Translations under genes and position numbers: made by a program
Shown here: positions 1 to 7,939 of the stretch, piece after piece
Position numbering within the stretch: position 1 is the stretch's first letter
Layout: each line of letters starts with the position of its first letter
The notes under the pieces: generated by a model
Databases searched by the model: none
Told to the model about the DNA's origin: nothing
What the model saw: the letters and a program-made list of their open reading frames with translations, nothing else
Source of the DNA: DAOUJI01 sp965197415
Lineage (GTDB): Bacteria > Chloroflexota > Dehalococcoidia > Lucifugimonadales > JAGWBF01
Direction: 5' to 3'
Length of the DNA: 64,000 bases
Assembly: GCA_965197415.1 (NCBI GenBank)
Contig: OZ240207.1
Coordinates: 1,984,001 to 2,048,000, forward strand

Positions 1-796
1 TGGCCAGCAACGGGATGAAGTTGGCGCTGGGCCTGGGAATCTTCACTTCGACTGTCTTGTCGTCAATGACCCTGGAGCCGCCAGCATCGTAGACGAACCT
101 GAGCTGGCCCGTCTTGGGGAAGGGTTGGTCGGGGTCCACCATCATGTCCAAGCTGAATCTCACGTCTTCGGCGGTCACGGGCATCCCGTCCCACCATTCG
201 GCGTCGTGCAGCTTGAAGGTGTAGGTCACGCCGTCGTCGGCGACCGACCAACTCTGGGCCAAGTCCCCTCTGACATCTGCGAATGCGTAAGTTTCCATGT
301 TCAGCTCAATCAAGCCGTTGAACATTGGAGAACTCTGGGACATGCAGGAAGAGGTGGAGGGGCACTCCCAGATGTAAAAACGTGTCGGAGTGTTGGGCAT
401 ATGCATGGGAATCACGCCGCCGTGCTTGCCCTCGCGGATGAACTGCCCCACAGGCGTCATGACGAACTGAGGCGTTGCCGTGGGCGGAGGCGTCGGTGTG
501 GGAGTAAACGTAGGTCCGGGCGGGGGGCGCCGGGTCGGAGCAGCCGTAGGCTGAGGCCCAGGAGAAGTCGCTGTAGGCAGAGGAGTCGCAGTAGCCGGAG
601 CGTCCGGCATGGCTGTCGGCTCGGGCTCGTCCGGCATAGCCGTCGGCTCGGGCTCGTCCGGCATAGCCGTCGGCTGTGAGGTTGCGGTCGGCCGAGGCGT
701 AGGTTCGTCGTCGCCTCCACAAGCCACCGCGGTCAATAAGACCAGAAGCAAAGGAATGGCTATGATCAAGCTAGGCCAAAACCACCGTTTTCTCAT
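1..796 (-). CDS. Family 5 ABC transporter substrate-binding lipoprotein (C-terminus beyond window)
   Basis: This is the N-terminal 265 residues of a peptide/nickel-type substrate-binding protein that is open to the window edge. The ATG at 796 follows a GGGGGA ribosome site. Residues 1-25 are a lipoprotein signal ending in TAVAC, so Cys26 should be lipidated. A Pro/Thr/Glu-rich linker follows, including two exact DEPEPTAMP units. The mature domain shows family 5 hallmarks: AQSWSVADDGVTYTFKLHD and WWDGMPVTAEDVRFSLDMM. It should capture peptides or similar solutes outside the membrane. It probably works with the permeases at 1611-3519 on the same strand, although a TIR gene lies between. The family is clear; the substrate is not. 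Confidence 0.9.
   Translation of the reverse strand, partial: MRKRWFWPSLIIAIPLLLVLLTAVACGGDDEPTPRPTATSQPTAMPDEPEPTAMPDEPEPTAMPDAPATATPLPTATSPGPQPTAAPTRRPPPGPTFTPTPTPPPTATPQFVMTPVGQFIREGKHGGVIPMHMPNTPTRFYIWECPSTSSCMSQSSPMFNGLIELNMETYAFADVRGDLAQSWSVADDGVTYTFKLHDAEWWDGMPVTAEDVRFSLDMMVDPDQPFPKTGQLRFVYDAGGSRVIDDKTVEVKIPRPSANFIPLLA
606..674. repeat. 27-bp tandem repeat in the lipoprotein linker
   Basis: A 27-bp unit occurs twice (606-632 and 633-659) and partly a third time (660-674). The first two copies differ at two bases. On the minus strand it encodes the nonapeptide DEPEPTAMP in the linker of the substrate-binding lipoprotein. It probably arose by replication slippage and sets linker length. 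Confidence 0.8.
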
Positions 797-1112
797 GGTG
801 TCCCCCATTTGTGATTTTTGTGGGTTCCTCACCGGCGCACCACGCCAGTTAGAGTCGGTTACGCAGTGTAACAGCATGTCTCCAAATATGTCAAGGATTC
901 CAGGCATCGTTGTCTAAAGCGCTCACCAATCGGGGTTATGTCAACCTTAAGCGCCAGATAAGACGTAGATTAGAATATTGAAACGTAAATAATTATATGG
1001 AAACGTTATGGAAACGCAACAAGAGAATCTATTGTTTACTGCCGCTGCGTAGACAACTGTGGGACCTTGTGCGGGTTATGGGCCTAACCATCTATGTTTG
1101 CGAAGGTCGGGA
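797..1112. other. Non-coding gap between TIR gene and lipoprotein gene
   Basis: About 316 bases hold no convincing gene on either strand. The stretch is richer in A+T than its surroundings, especially around 960-1010. It probably contains the promoter for the minus-strand lipoprotein gene, but I could not pick a confident -35/-10 pair. Confidence 0.5.
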
Positions 1113-1541
1113 TTATTGGGACCATCTCTTGACGGCGTCGACTATTGCCTCGATGTCCCAGTCGACCATCTCCTTAGCGGCTTCGGCCAGTTGCTCCCAT
1201 TGAGGACGCCGAGTCTCCACCTCCGGCTTGATGCCCACTACCGGTTTCTCCAGGCGTCCCGCTATCTCAAGCTCGTGTTGAATCCACTTGCGTGTCGACG
1301 GCCGGAGTATGGAAAAGACGACGACGCAGCCGGCTCCTGACATCTGGTCTTGAAGCATATCTCTCAGGGTGTAGAACCCGACGTCGCTGACGGGGTCCAG
1401 TGAAGAATCGAAACGGACGTCGCTATGGTTCTTCCACTGGAAGCCAGGGTGCGCGTCCAGTTGGGAGACCAGGCGGTTGTACTCCTCGTCATAGGCCCAT
1501 CCGTGGCTGATAAAAAGGTCGTAGATTTTCTCTGGCCCCAT
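1113..1541 (-). CDS. ThsB-like TIR domain protein
   Basis: This 142-residue protein is a single TIR-like domain of the ThsB/MTH538 type (DUF1863). It opens with the first-strand motif YDLFISHGWAYDEEY, continues with WKNHSDVRFDSS, and has STRKWIQHELEIAGRLEKP followed by VVGIKPE. The C-terminal helix contains VDWDIEAIVDAVKRW. In Thoeris defence, proteins of this family sense phage and make an ADP-ribose signal for the effector ThsA. No ThsA-like gene is visible here. The gene lies between dppC and the substrate-binding lipoprotein gene on the same strand, 69 bp after dppC. It could be an orphan Thoeris sensor or a standalone NAD-consuming enzyme. The family call is fairly sure; the role is inferred. 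Confidence 0.75.
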   Translation of the reverse strand: MGPEKIYDLFISHGWAYDEEYNRLVSQLDAHPGFQWKNHSDVRFDSSLDPVSDVGFYTLRDMLQDQMSGAGCVVVFSILRPSTRKWIQHELEIAGRLEKPVVGIKPEVETRRPQWEQLAEAAKEMVDWDIEAIVDAVKRWSQ

Positions 1542-1610
1542 TCAGAATGTCCTGTTTATCAAAATCGTCCCTGGGCGTACGAGCCGTCGATTCAAGTCCT
1601 TTCCAGCGCC

Positions 1611-2522
1611 CTAGCGCGACCCGCGAAGGCGGGGGTCCAATTCGTCCCGGAGCGCGTCTCCCATCAGGTTCCAAGCGAATACGACGACAGCCAGGGCCAT
1701 GCCGGGGAAAACTCCCAGCCAGGGCGCCACGTCTAGGCCCGATGCCGCCGCCTGGTTCAACATCCCCCCCCAAGTCGCTATGTTCGGAGGAACACCCAAG
1801 CCGAGGAAGCTGAGAGAAGCCTCCGCAATAATAGCGAAGCCCAGGGAGAAAGTGGCGAAGACGATGTAGATGGCCAGGCAGTTGGGAGCCATGTGCCGCA
1901 GGATTATCCGCCAATAGCCGGCTCCCACGGCCCGCGCCGCCAACACGTAGTCCGTCTCCTTGATGCTCAGCGCCTGGGAGCGAATCGTCCGGGCCGAACG
2001 CGGTATGAGCCCAAAGCTCAAAGCAGCGATCACGTTGTTTATGGAGGGCTCCAGGACTGTGATGATAGCGAGAACGAGCACCAGCCCTGGGAAGGCCAGG
2101 ATCGCGTCGATGATTCTTTGGACTAGAAGATCGAACACGCCTCCGAAGTAGGCGCTGGCCAAGCCGATGACGAAGCCGATTGTGACTCCGATGGCCACCG
2201 CGGTGAAACCCACCCTTAGGGAAATGCGCGATCCGTAGATCAGCCTGGTGTAGACGTCCCGGCCCAGCTCGTCGGTGCCCAACCAATGTTCCTTGCCCGG
2301 CGCTTCTAACGTATTGGCGCTGGTGCGGGTGGGCTCTTCCGTGGTGATGAAGTCGGCCAGAATGGCCACCAGTACGAGAACGATGGCCAAGGAGACCCCA
2401 ACCGCCCCCAAGGGCTTGCGGAGGGCAAGGTTCCACACGCTCCGAAGAAATCCGGTCCTCGGGCGCAGGTCCAGGATGACTTCCCTGTCGTCCGCTGCGG
2501 CTGTAGGTCCGGCTAGCGTCAT
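1611..2522 (-). CDS. Peptide-type ABC transporter permease, DppC-like
   Basis: This inner-membrane permease of about 303 residues belongs to the DppC/OppC family. An N-terminal segment with one membrane span is followed by the conserved HWLGTDELGRDVYTRLIYG motif. Further spans follow, then the cytoplasmic EAA loop around VLAARAVGAGYWRIILRH, which docks the ATPase. The C-terminus DALRDELDPRLRGSR is typical. The ATG at 2522 follows AGGACAG and lies 28 bp after the upstream permease stop; an earlier ATG at 2597 would run far into that gene. It should pair with the DppB-like protein at 2551-3519. No ATPase gene is adjacent. Confidence 0.92.
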   Translation of the reverse strand: MTLAGPTAAADDREVILDLRPRTGFLRSVWNLALRKPLGAVGVSLAIVLVLVAILADFITTEEPTRTSANTLEAPGKEHWLGTDELGRDVYTRLIYGSRISLRVGFTAVAIGVTIGFVIGLASAYFGGVFDLLVQRIIDAILAFPGLVLVLAIITVLEPSINNVIAALSFGLIPRSARTIRSQALSIKETDYVLAARAVGAGYWRIILRHMAPNCLAIYIVFATFSLGFAIIAEASLSFLGLGVPPNIATWGGMLNQAAASGLDVAPWLGVFPGMALAVVVFAWNLMGDALRDELDPRLRGSR

Positions 2523-2550
2523 TTTCTGTCCTGGTCCATTGAACGACTCA

Positions 2551-3519
2551 CTAGGAGTACCGTATCCGTGGGTCCAACCAACCGTAGAGCAGGTCAACCA
2601 CGAGATTGATCGTTACTACAAAGAACGTTATGACCATCACCGCAGACTGGACCGCCGTATAGTCGTTGTGGCGGATGGAATCTATCATGAAAAACCCCAA
2701 GCCAGGCACAGCGAAGATTGTCTCAATTATTATCGTCCCGGCTATCAACTGCTGGAACTCCAGTCCGGATATCGTAACCACGGGCAACAGAGCGTTCTTC
2801 AGGGCGTGCCGGCCAATCACTACGAAGTCCCTCAGCCCTTTTGACCTTGCCGTTCGTATGTAGTCCTCCCGGAAGACCTCCAGCATGGAAGACCGGGTGA
2901 CCCTCGCCACTATTGACATGTTGTTGAACGCCAAGACAACGGCCGGCAGATAGAGCTGCTCCAAGTTTACCAGGGGGTCGTCCCAGAGTTGGGGGAAACC
3001 GAAGGCGGAGAAGATGGGCAAGTATTCGAACCGCCAGACCAGGAAGTATATAAGCATGATCGCCACCCAGAAAGTGGGCATGGCGACCCCTCCGATTGAA
3101 ATCACCCTCGCGACGTAGTCTAGAGGCGTGTCCTGCTTGACAGCGGATACGATGCCCAGAGGTATGGCCACCAGTGCAGCCATGAGCACCGCCAGGACGG
3201 CCAACTCGATGGTGACTGGAATTTTCTGCTTGAGGTCATCTCCGATTGGAGTCAGGTAGTAGAGCGACGTTCCGAAATCCAGCCTGGCCATGTCCCATAT
3301 CCAGGTCCCATACTGGACAATAAGGGGCCTGTCTGTGCCGATCTCCGCCCTGAGCGAGGCCAGCTGTTCCTCGGTGTAACTGCCTTCGCCCTCGTCACCT
3401 AACAGGAACTGAAGCGCAGGGTCTCCTGGAATCAGCCGCATGAGCAGGAAAACCATGATGGTCACCAGGAGCATCGTGGGGATGAAGAGAAGGATCCGTT
3501 TGGCGATGTAAGCTTGCAA
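2551..3519 (-). CDS. Peptide-type ABC transporter permease, DppB-like
   Basis: This 322-residue DppB/OppB-family permease begins with the usual N-terminal span and the RLIPGDPALQFLLG motif. It has six predicted membrane segments. The EAA loop reads FREDYIRTARSKGLRDFVVI, and the protein ends in LLYGWLDPRIRYS, the signature C-terminus of the family. It forms the translocation pore with the DppC-like protein encoded just downstream. The operon probably runs from the amidohydrolase at 4803 down to the lipoprotein gene at 796, with the TIR gene embedded. The substrate cannot be read from the sequence. Confidence 0.92.
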   Translation of the reverse strand: MQAYIAKRILLFIPTMLLVTIMVFLLMRLIPGDPALQFLLGDEGEGSYTEEQLASLRAEIGTDRPLIVQYGTWIWDMARLDFGTSLYYLTPIGDDLKQKIPVTIELAVLAVLMAALVAIPLGIVSAVKQDTPLDYVARVISIGGVAMPTFWVAIMLIYFLVWRFEYLPIFSAFGFPQLWDDPLVNLEQLYLPAVVLAFNNMSIVARVTRSSMLEVFREDYIRTARSKGLRDFVVIGRHALKNALLPVVTISGLEFQQLIAGTIIIETIFAVPGLGFFMIDSIRHNDYTAVQSAVMVITFFVVTINLVVDLLYGWLDPRIRYS

Positions 3520-3624
3520 CTTAACTAGTCCCCGGCATCAGATGAAACGGCGAAGTCGCAATCTGGCCCAACTGGGGCCTCTTCCAAAATACCGCGGCTT
3601 CGAACAACCCTCCAAAGGACCAAT

Positions 3625-4803
3625 CTAGTCGGAGGCGACGTCGTCCAAGTGGAAGAAGTCAACTGCATTCCCCGCCACTATCTTGTATCTCTCATCATCG
3701 GGTACGCCTACCATGGCCTCCCGGATCACTTCCAGCGAGTTGGGCCAGTCACATTCCGAGTGAGGGAAGTCGCTGGACCACATAATGTTTTCAACGCCGA
3801 TCTCGTGGCGCATGCGCACTCCCACCGGGTTCCGCATGAACCCCCAGAGGAAGTGGTCTCGGACATATTCGCTGGGTTTGCGGGACAATGGTTCAAGACC
3901 CAATTCCTGCTCTCCCACATGATGGAGCCTGGCGTGCAGGTCGTCGAACTGGTCATAGTAATTGGGTATCCAGCCGATCTGAGTCTCGGCAATGAATATC
4001 CTCAGGTTAGGGAAGCGGTTGAATACCCCCGAAAGGACCATCTGCGTGGAGTTGTAGCCGCCGCTGATGGCATACCGGGCGCATCTCTTGATGAAGTCAG
4101 TAACGTGGGGGTTCAACGCCATAGGCCCCGGTTTCCTGGGGTATTGGCCCATCATCCCATCTTTATAGTATTGGTGTGAACCTATCTGCACGTGGATGGT
4201 GACGGGCATCTCCATGTCGAGAGAAGCCGCCCAGAAACGGTCGTCCTCAGGAGTGGTGACGTCCTTGCCGCAGGGATACCTGTTAAGGACAACGCCGGCT
4301 ATGCCGGGCATCTTCCGGACTCGCTCCATTTCCTCAACGGCGTCGACGATCCCCGTATCCGGTATTTGTGCCAACCCCAGCAAACGGTCGGGGGCCGCCG
4401 AGCAGTAATCGGACAGAAAGTCGTTGTAGGCACGGTTCATGGCGAGGAAAGCCTCGGGGTCCTTCACTGATCGGATTCCCTGGGAACCGCCCCCAGGAAA
4501 CAGCGCCTCGGCGTCGATTCCGTCCTGGTCCTGCTCCTTCACCCGCGACTCCGGGCCCCCGGTGCCATGCTGCTCTTCGGCGGTTACGCCTATCCATTTG
4601 AAGTCACTGTAGGGCTTTCCGGCGCAGAGGGCCAGTCCGACAGGATGGACCCCCCCTTCACCTATCACGGCGTCACCGCCGTCGGGCAATACTAGCCTGC
4701 GGGGCGCTCTGTCCCGGTATTTCGCCGGTATCCTGTCGGTCCATTCCCAGACCGGCACTTCCAGGTGCGAGTCGGATGAGATCACGTTGTATTTTCTCGC
4801 CAT
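3625..4803 (-). CDS. Amidohydrolase family (amidohydrolase_2, TIM-barrel) protein
   Basis: This 392-residue protein is a metal-dependent hydrolase or decarboxylase-like TIM barrel of the amidohydrolase_2/ACMSD group. The first strand carries ISSDSHLE, where D11-S-H13 replaces the usual HxH metal pair as in many family members. A conserved acidic site lies near the end in MWSSDFPHSECDWPNS. The start at 4803 follows GGAGG; an upstream ATG at 4884 has no support. It lies just before dppB on the same strand, 105 bp away, so it may act on what the transporter imports. The reaction cannot be named from sequence alone. Confidence 0.8.
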   Translation of the reverse strand: MARKYNVISSDSHLEVPVWEWTDRIPAKYRDRAPRRLVLPDGGDAVIGEGGVHPVGLALCAGKPYSDFKWIGVTAEEQHGTGGPESRVKEQDQDGIDAEALFPGGGSQGIRSVKDPEAFLAMNRAYNDFLSDYCSAAPDRLLGLAQIPDTGIVDAVEEMERVRKMPGIAGVVLNRYPCGKDVTTPEDDRFWAASLDMEMPVTIHVQIGSHQYYKDGMMGQYPRKPGPMALNPHVTDFIKRCARYAISGGYNSTQMVLSGVFNRFPNLRIFIAETQIGWIPNYYDQFDDLHARLHHVGEQELGLEPLSRKPSEYVRDHFLWGFMRNPVGVRMRHEIGVENIMWSSDFPHSECDWPNSLEVIREAMVGVPDDERYKIVAGNAVDFFHLDDVASD

Positions 4804-5079
4804 CTCACTGCCTCCAAATCCGGTCAGCCTCGAACAGAAACCTAGGTCAGTCCGGCAGGTTCCAGGACGCGTGTAAAGTAACATCGGCGCTGGTAAGTGT
4901 CAACAAAAAGCCCTATGTGGCACAAGACCCCAGACGCCCAAGAGTTGAGCAATTCAGTGGGATGCTGACATCGCTAAAACAAGCCTGTGGATTCGGACGG
5001 CGAATTATGATACAGTATAACGAATATTTACTATTTAGAGAAATAACATCTAGTATAGAAATACAGGGGACCGAATCCC

Positions 5080-6237
5080 TTGAAACCGTTCGTAATCACG
5101 AAACTCCCCATGGCCTTTGCCATCCTGGCAGTCGTTGCCTGGACCTGGACCATCGCCACCCTCTTCTTTGGAGACAACCCCCAACCGGCCCAAGCCGCCA
5201 CCGTATCCGTTTCCGCACAAGACTCCCTCCAGGTATTCCTAGTGATGGATTCTGCGAGGGTGCTGCTGGAAGAAGAGACCCAGTTGACCGTCGGCGGCAA
5301 AGCTGTCGGCTACCGGGACAAGGTTGTTCCCTTGCCCCTGGAAGTGGAGGTCCACAACGCCACGTCGGATTGGTTGGCTATGCAGGTGACCGTAGACGCA
5401 CCCAACGGCGTCGTCCCGATTTTCGGTGACGTACACCTGCCTGAGTCCGACGCCTCCGTCAATCTGGCTCCCAAGGGCGCCCCTGGTTCGGGGGTGATGG
5501 GGTTGTTGGACTTCCAATTGCAGCAGACCGGCTCTTTACGTCGCGTGACGTCCATCGAGTTCACAACGCGCCAGGCCGGCGCCTCCCAACAACCGTCACT
5601 GCCAACCAGCCTGGGCTTCGAGGACGACTCGTTGGGAATGCTCTGTTCCTTTGTCGACCTAAACGATAACGATGAACCCATAGTTAATCCCATCAGGGAC
5701 GAGTTCCTGGAGTCCCATGGGGTCTCGTTCCGAGGGGGCGATCCCGACGATGGCCTCGCCGTTCTCCATGAATGCAGCACCGGTGAAACTGGACTGGACT
5801 CTCACGGCGGCGGTGATTATTTCTTAATGGGCAACGAACGAGCAGATCTGGCCACGGGAGGATTTCCCGAACTGCCTCTGACTGCGACCTTCACCCAGCC
5901 GGTGACACAGGTTTCTTTGTGGGCGGCGGCCGGAGTAAGAAGCGGGCCAGACACCCTTTCTATGAAGCTGACCGCTTACGCCAACGCCGGGGGAGCCGGA
6001 GGCGTGGTGGCCACCAGTTCCCTTGACGGTTCCATGCAGTGGCAACAATTGAGCGTCCAAGCGCCGGAGAACAAGTCTTTCAAGAGTGCAAAACTCACCA
6101 ATGAATCGGATGTCCACTCCTACCTGGTGGACGACATGGAGTGGACGTGGGCACGTGAGGAGGAGGAGATTGAGTCGCCTGAGGAGGGAGCAACTCCTCC
6201 ATCGTGCCTGGGGGTTTCAACTGCTTCTTCCCCTTGA
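5080..6237 (+). CDS. Secreted or membrane-anchored protein of unknown function
   Basis: I do not recognise this 385-residue protein. A hydrophobic segment near residues 12-30 followed by QPAQAATVSVSAQD looks like a signal peptide or N-terminal anchor, so the rest should lie outside the membrane. Two beta-rich regions follow. The first resembles a domain about protein stability or cohesion (LEVEVHNATSDWLAMQVTV). The second resembles a carbohydrate-binding/jelly-roll fold (TATFTQPVTQVSLWAAAG, YLVDDMEWTW). The C-terminus is acidic. The TTG at 5080 is preferred because AGGGGA lies about 10 bases upstream; the in-frame ATG at 5110 has no ribosome site. Nothing nearby suggests a role. Confidence 0.65.
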   Translation: MKPFVITKLPMAFAILAVVAWTWTIATLFFGDNPQPAQAATVSVSAQDSLQVFLVMDSARVLLEEETQLTVGGKAVGYRDKVVPLPLEVEVHNATSDWLAMQVTVDAPNGVVPIFGDVHLPESDASVNLAPKGAPGSGVMGLLDFQLQQTGSLRRVTSIEFTTRQAGASQQPSLPTSLGFEDDSLGMLCSFVDLNDNDEPIVNPIRDEFLESHGVSFRGGDPDDGLAVLHECSTGETGLDSHGGGDYFLMGNERADLATGGFPELPLTATFTQPVTQVSLWAAAGVRSGPDTLSMKLTAYANAGGAGGVVATSSLDGSMQWQQLSVQAPENKSFKSAKLTNESDVHSYLVDDMEWTWAREEEEIESPEEGATPPSCLGVSTASSP

Positions 6238-6370
6238 TACCATAGTAGAAGGAAAGTGTTGCGGGGCGGGCTCTCCGGACGCATCCAACTGGCATCGGGT
6301 CAGGCACCCGAACTTAATGGTACGCTGCAGCTTTCAAACTACTTGAAGCGGCTGCGTCTGGCTTCACAAG

Positions 6371-6446
6371 GCCCCAGTGGCGCAATGGCAGCGCAGCCGA
6401 CTTGTAATCGGCAGGTTGGAGGGTTCGAATCCCCCCTGGGGCTCCA
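6371..6446 (+). tRNA. tRNA-Thr (anticodon TGT)
   Basis: The acceptor arms GCCCCAG and CTGGGGC pair. The anticodon stem GCCGA/TCGGC closes the loop CTTGTAA, giving anticodon TGT (threonine). The T-loop TTCGAAT is canonical, although one pair of the T stem is an A-C mismatch. T is the discriminator base and CCA is encoded at 6444-6446. A second tRNA-Thr with anticodon GGT lies at 7838. Confidence 0.93.
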
Positions 6447-6453
6447 GCGCTTT

Positions 6454-7437
6454 CTATCGGTTCTCAAAGACCGCCGCCCATAGAGGCGGCTGCCCGTCGA
6501 TGACCCGTTGAACGTTCTGGAAGGCGTTGGCCGCTCGCTTGGCGAGCGACTCCATGGTGGGGCCGGCGTTGTGGGGAGTGAGGATAAGGTTGTCGGCTTT
6601 CAGGAGAGGGTCGTCACGCTGGGGCGGCTCGTGATCCAGCACGTCGAGGCCGGCGGCGGCGATGGACCCGGTGTTCAGGGCTTCCGCCAGGGCGGGTTCG
6701 TTGATTATCCCGCCGCGGCTGGTGTTAACGATGATTGCTGAGCTCTTCATCAGATCTAACTCAGCCTTTCCCACCATGTCTCGGGTCTCAGCCGTGAGGG
6801 GGACGTGAATGGAGACCACGTCCGATGTCCTCAACAGCTCCTCAAGGGAAACGGACTTGGCCTGAAGCTCTCCTTGCTCCGCGCTTGTCACTGTGGCGTA
6901 TTTGTCGAAATACTGGACCTTGGCGTCGAACCCCTTGAGCATCTTGGCTACCTTGCGGGCGATGTTACCGAAACCAATCAGGCCCACGGTCTTGCCTTCC
7001 AGCTCGTAAACGTCCGGTTTACGGTCCCGGATCTCGCGCCAGCCACCGTCTTTCACTAAGTTGGCATAATGGACCAGCCGCCTGTAACACGCCAGTATCA
7101 GCAGCATGGTGTGCTCGGCCACGGCAACACTGTTGGCCCCGCCGTTGTTCGCCACGGGAATGCCTAGTTCTCTGGCTAGAGAAAGGTCCACCTGGTCATA
7201 CCCCGCAGACAATAGCTGGACCAGCTTGCACTTTTTGGCCGCCCTGAACACCTGCTCCGAAATACGAGCCGGCCAAAGGACAAGAAAATCGGCGTCCGCC
7301 GCCAACTCGGCCTTCTTGTCGTCGCCGAGGGACAGTGAAGCCGACGTGACTTCCATTCCAGGCAGAGCCTGGGAGACTACGATGTCCTGAAGCTGAGGGT
7401 CCAAGTCGCTGAGAAAAAGGATTTTTGAGTCGGGCAT
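6454..7437 (-). CDS. D-isomer-specific 2-hydroxyacid dehydrogenase
   Basis: This 327-residue NAD-dependent oxidoreductase belongs to the D-3-phosphoglycerate dehydrogenase/hydroxyacid dehydrogenase family. The Rossmann motif is VGLIGFGNIARKVAKML. The catalytic Arg lies in NTSRGGI, the catalytic Glu in DVLDHEPP and the catalytic His in LTPHNAG. There is no ACT regulatory domain, so serA is not a safe name; a glyoxylate/hydroxypyruvate or general 2-ketoacid reductase is equally possible. The ATG at 7437 matches the family N-terminus. A longer reading up to 7737 would cross tRNA-Tyr and is rejected. The stop lies only 7 bp from the tRNA-Thr end, convergent to it. Confidence 0.88.
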   Translation of the reverse strand: MPDSKILFLSDLDPQLQDIVVSQALPGMEVTSASLSLGDDKKAELAADADFLVLWPARISEQVFRAAKKCKLVQLLSAGYDQVDLSLARELGIPVANNGGANSVAVAEHTMLLILACYRRLVHYANLVKDGGWREIRDRKPDVYELEGKTVGLIGFGNIARKVAKMLKGFDAKVQYFDKYATVTSAEQGELQAKSVSLEELLRTSDVVSIHVPLTAETRDMVGKAELDLMKSSAIIVNTSRGGIINEPALAEALNTGSIAAAGLDVLDHEPPQRDDPLLKADNLILTPHNAGPTMESLAKRAANAFQNVQRVIDGQPPLWAAVFENR

Positions 7438-7709
7438 GGTTTGAATGGGTCCGCCTATAGCTGGATTTTCGTCCAGTGTACCATATAGATGATACGGTCC
7501 CACCGCCTGGATCACCGATGCTTCGAAGGATCGCCGCGAGATGGCACCGGGGTAAAGACCGGCTTGGGAACCCGCCAACCGCTTGTAACGAAACAACGCT
7601 TTTGATACACTCATGCGTGGCCTGATTCCGCCAGGCTTGTATTCGTTTGCTTGTAAGAAAAGTGGCGAATGTCGGGCGTATTGGAGAGCGGCGGGCCGTA
7701 TGCTAGACT

Positions 7710-7797
7710 GGAGGAGTGGGTGAGCGGTTAATACCACCAGACTGTAAATCTGGCGCCCGAACGGGCTACGTAGGTTCGAATCCTACCTCCTCCACCA
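7710..7797 (+). tRNA. tRNA-Tyr (anticodon GTA)
   Basis: Acceptor arms GGAGGAG/CTCCTCC pair, and the anticodon stem CCAGA/TCTGG encloses CTGTAAA, giving GTA. The long variable arm expected for a class II tRNA-Tyr is present (gcgcccgaacgggc region). CCA is encoded at 7795-7797. It starts the familiar tRNA-Tyr, tRNA-Thr, tuf arrangement. Confidence 0.95.
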
Positions 7798-7810
7798 TCC
7801 AAACCGGGTC

Positions 7811-7816
7811 TATAAT
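7811..7816 (+). promoter_or_regulatory. Candidate -10 box for tRNA-Thr/tuf transcript
   Basis: A perfect TATAAT lies between tRNA-Tyr and tRNA-Thr, 22 bases before the tRNA-Thr gene. No good -35 sits 17 bases upstream because that position is in the tRNA-Tyr 3' end. It is either an additional promoter for tRNA-Thr and tuf or chance in the spacer. Confidence 0.4.
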
Positions 7817-7837
7817 TTAACCAAGCAGGCAATAAGG

Positions 7838-7912
7838 GCCCACATAGCTCAGCGGTAGAGCACGTTCTTGGTAAGAACGGGGTCGGCGGTTCAATTCCGC
7901 CTGTGGGCTCCA
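7838..7912 (+). tRNA. tRNA-Thr (anticodon GGT)
   Basis: Acceptor arms GCCCACA/TGTGGGC pair, and the anticodon stem CGTTC/GAACG closes TTGGTAA, giving anticodon GGT. The T-loop TTCAATT is normal and CCA is encoded at 7910-7912. It lies 27 bp before tuf, as in many bacteria. Confidence 0.95.
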
Positions 7913-7939
7913 GAATAGCAGAGAATCGGAGGAAACCCC

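Noticed and set aside
606..674. Possible CRISPR-like tandem repeat
   Set aside because: The units are directly joined with no spacers, and they are in frame in a protein linker.
125..722. Open frames on both strands over the start of the first lipoprotein gene
   Set aside because: They overlap the repeat-rich linker of a clear lipoprotein frame that is open to the window edge; their sequences are low-complexity shadows.
7438..7737. N-terminal extension of the hydroxyacid dehydrogenase
   Set aside because: It would run through tRNA-Tyr and does not match the family; ATG 7437 fits the usual N-terminus.
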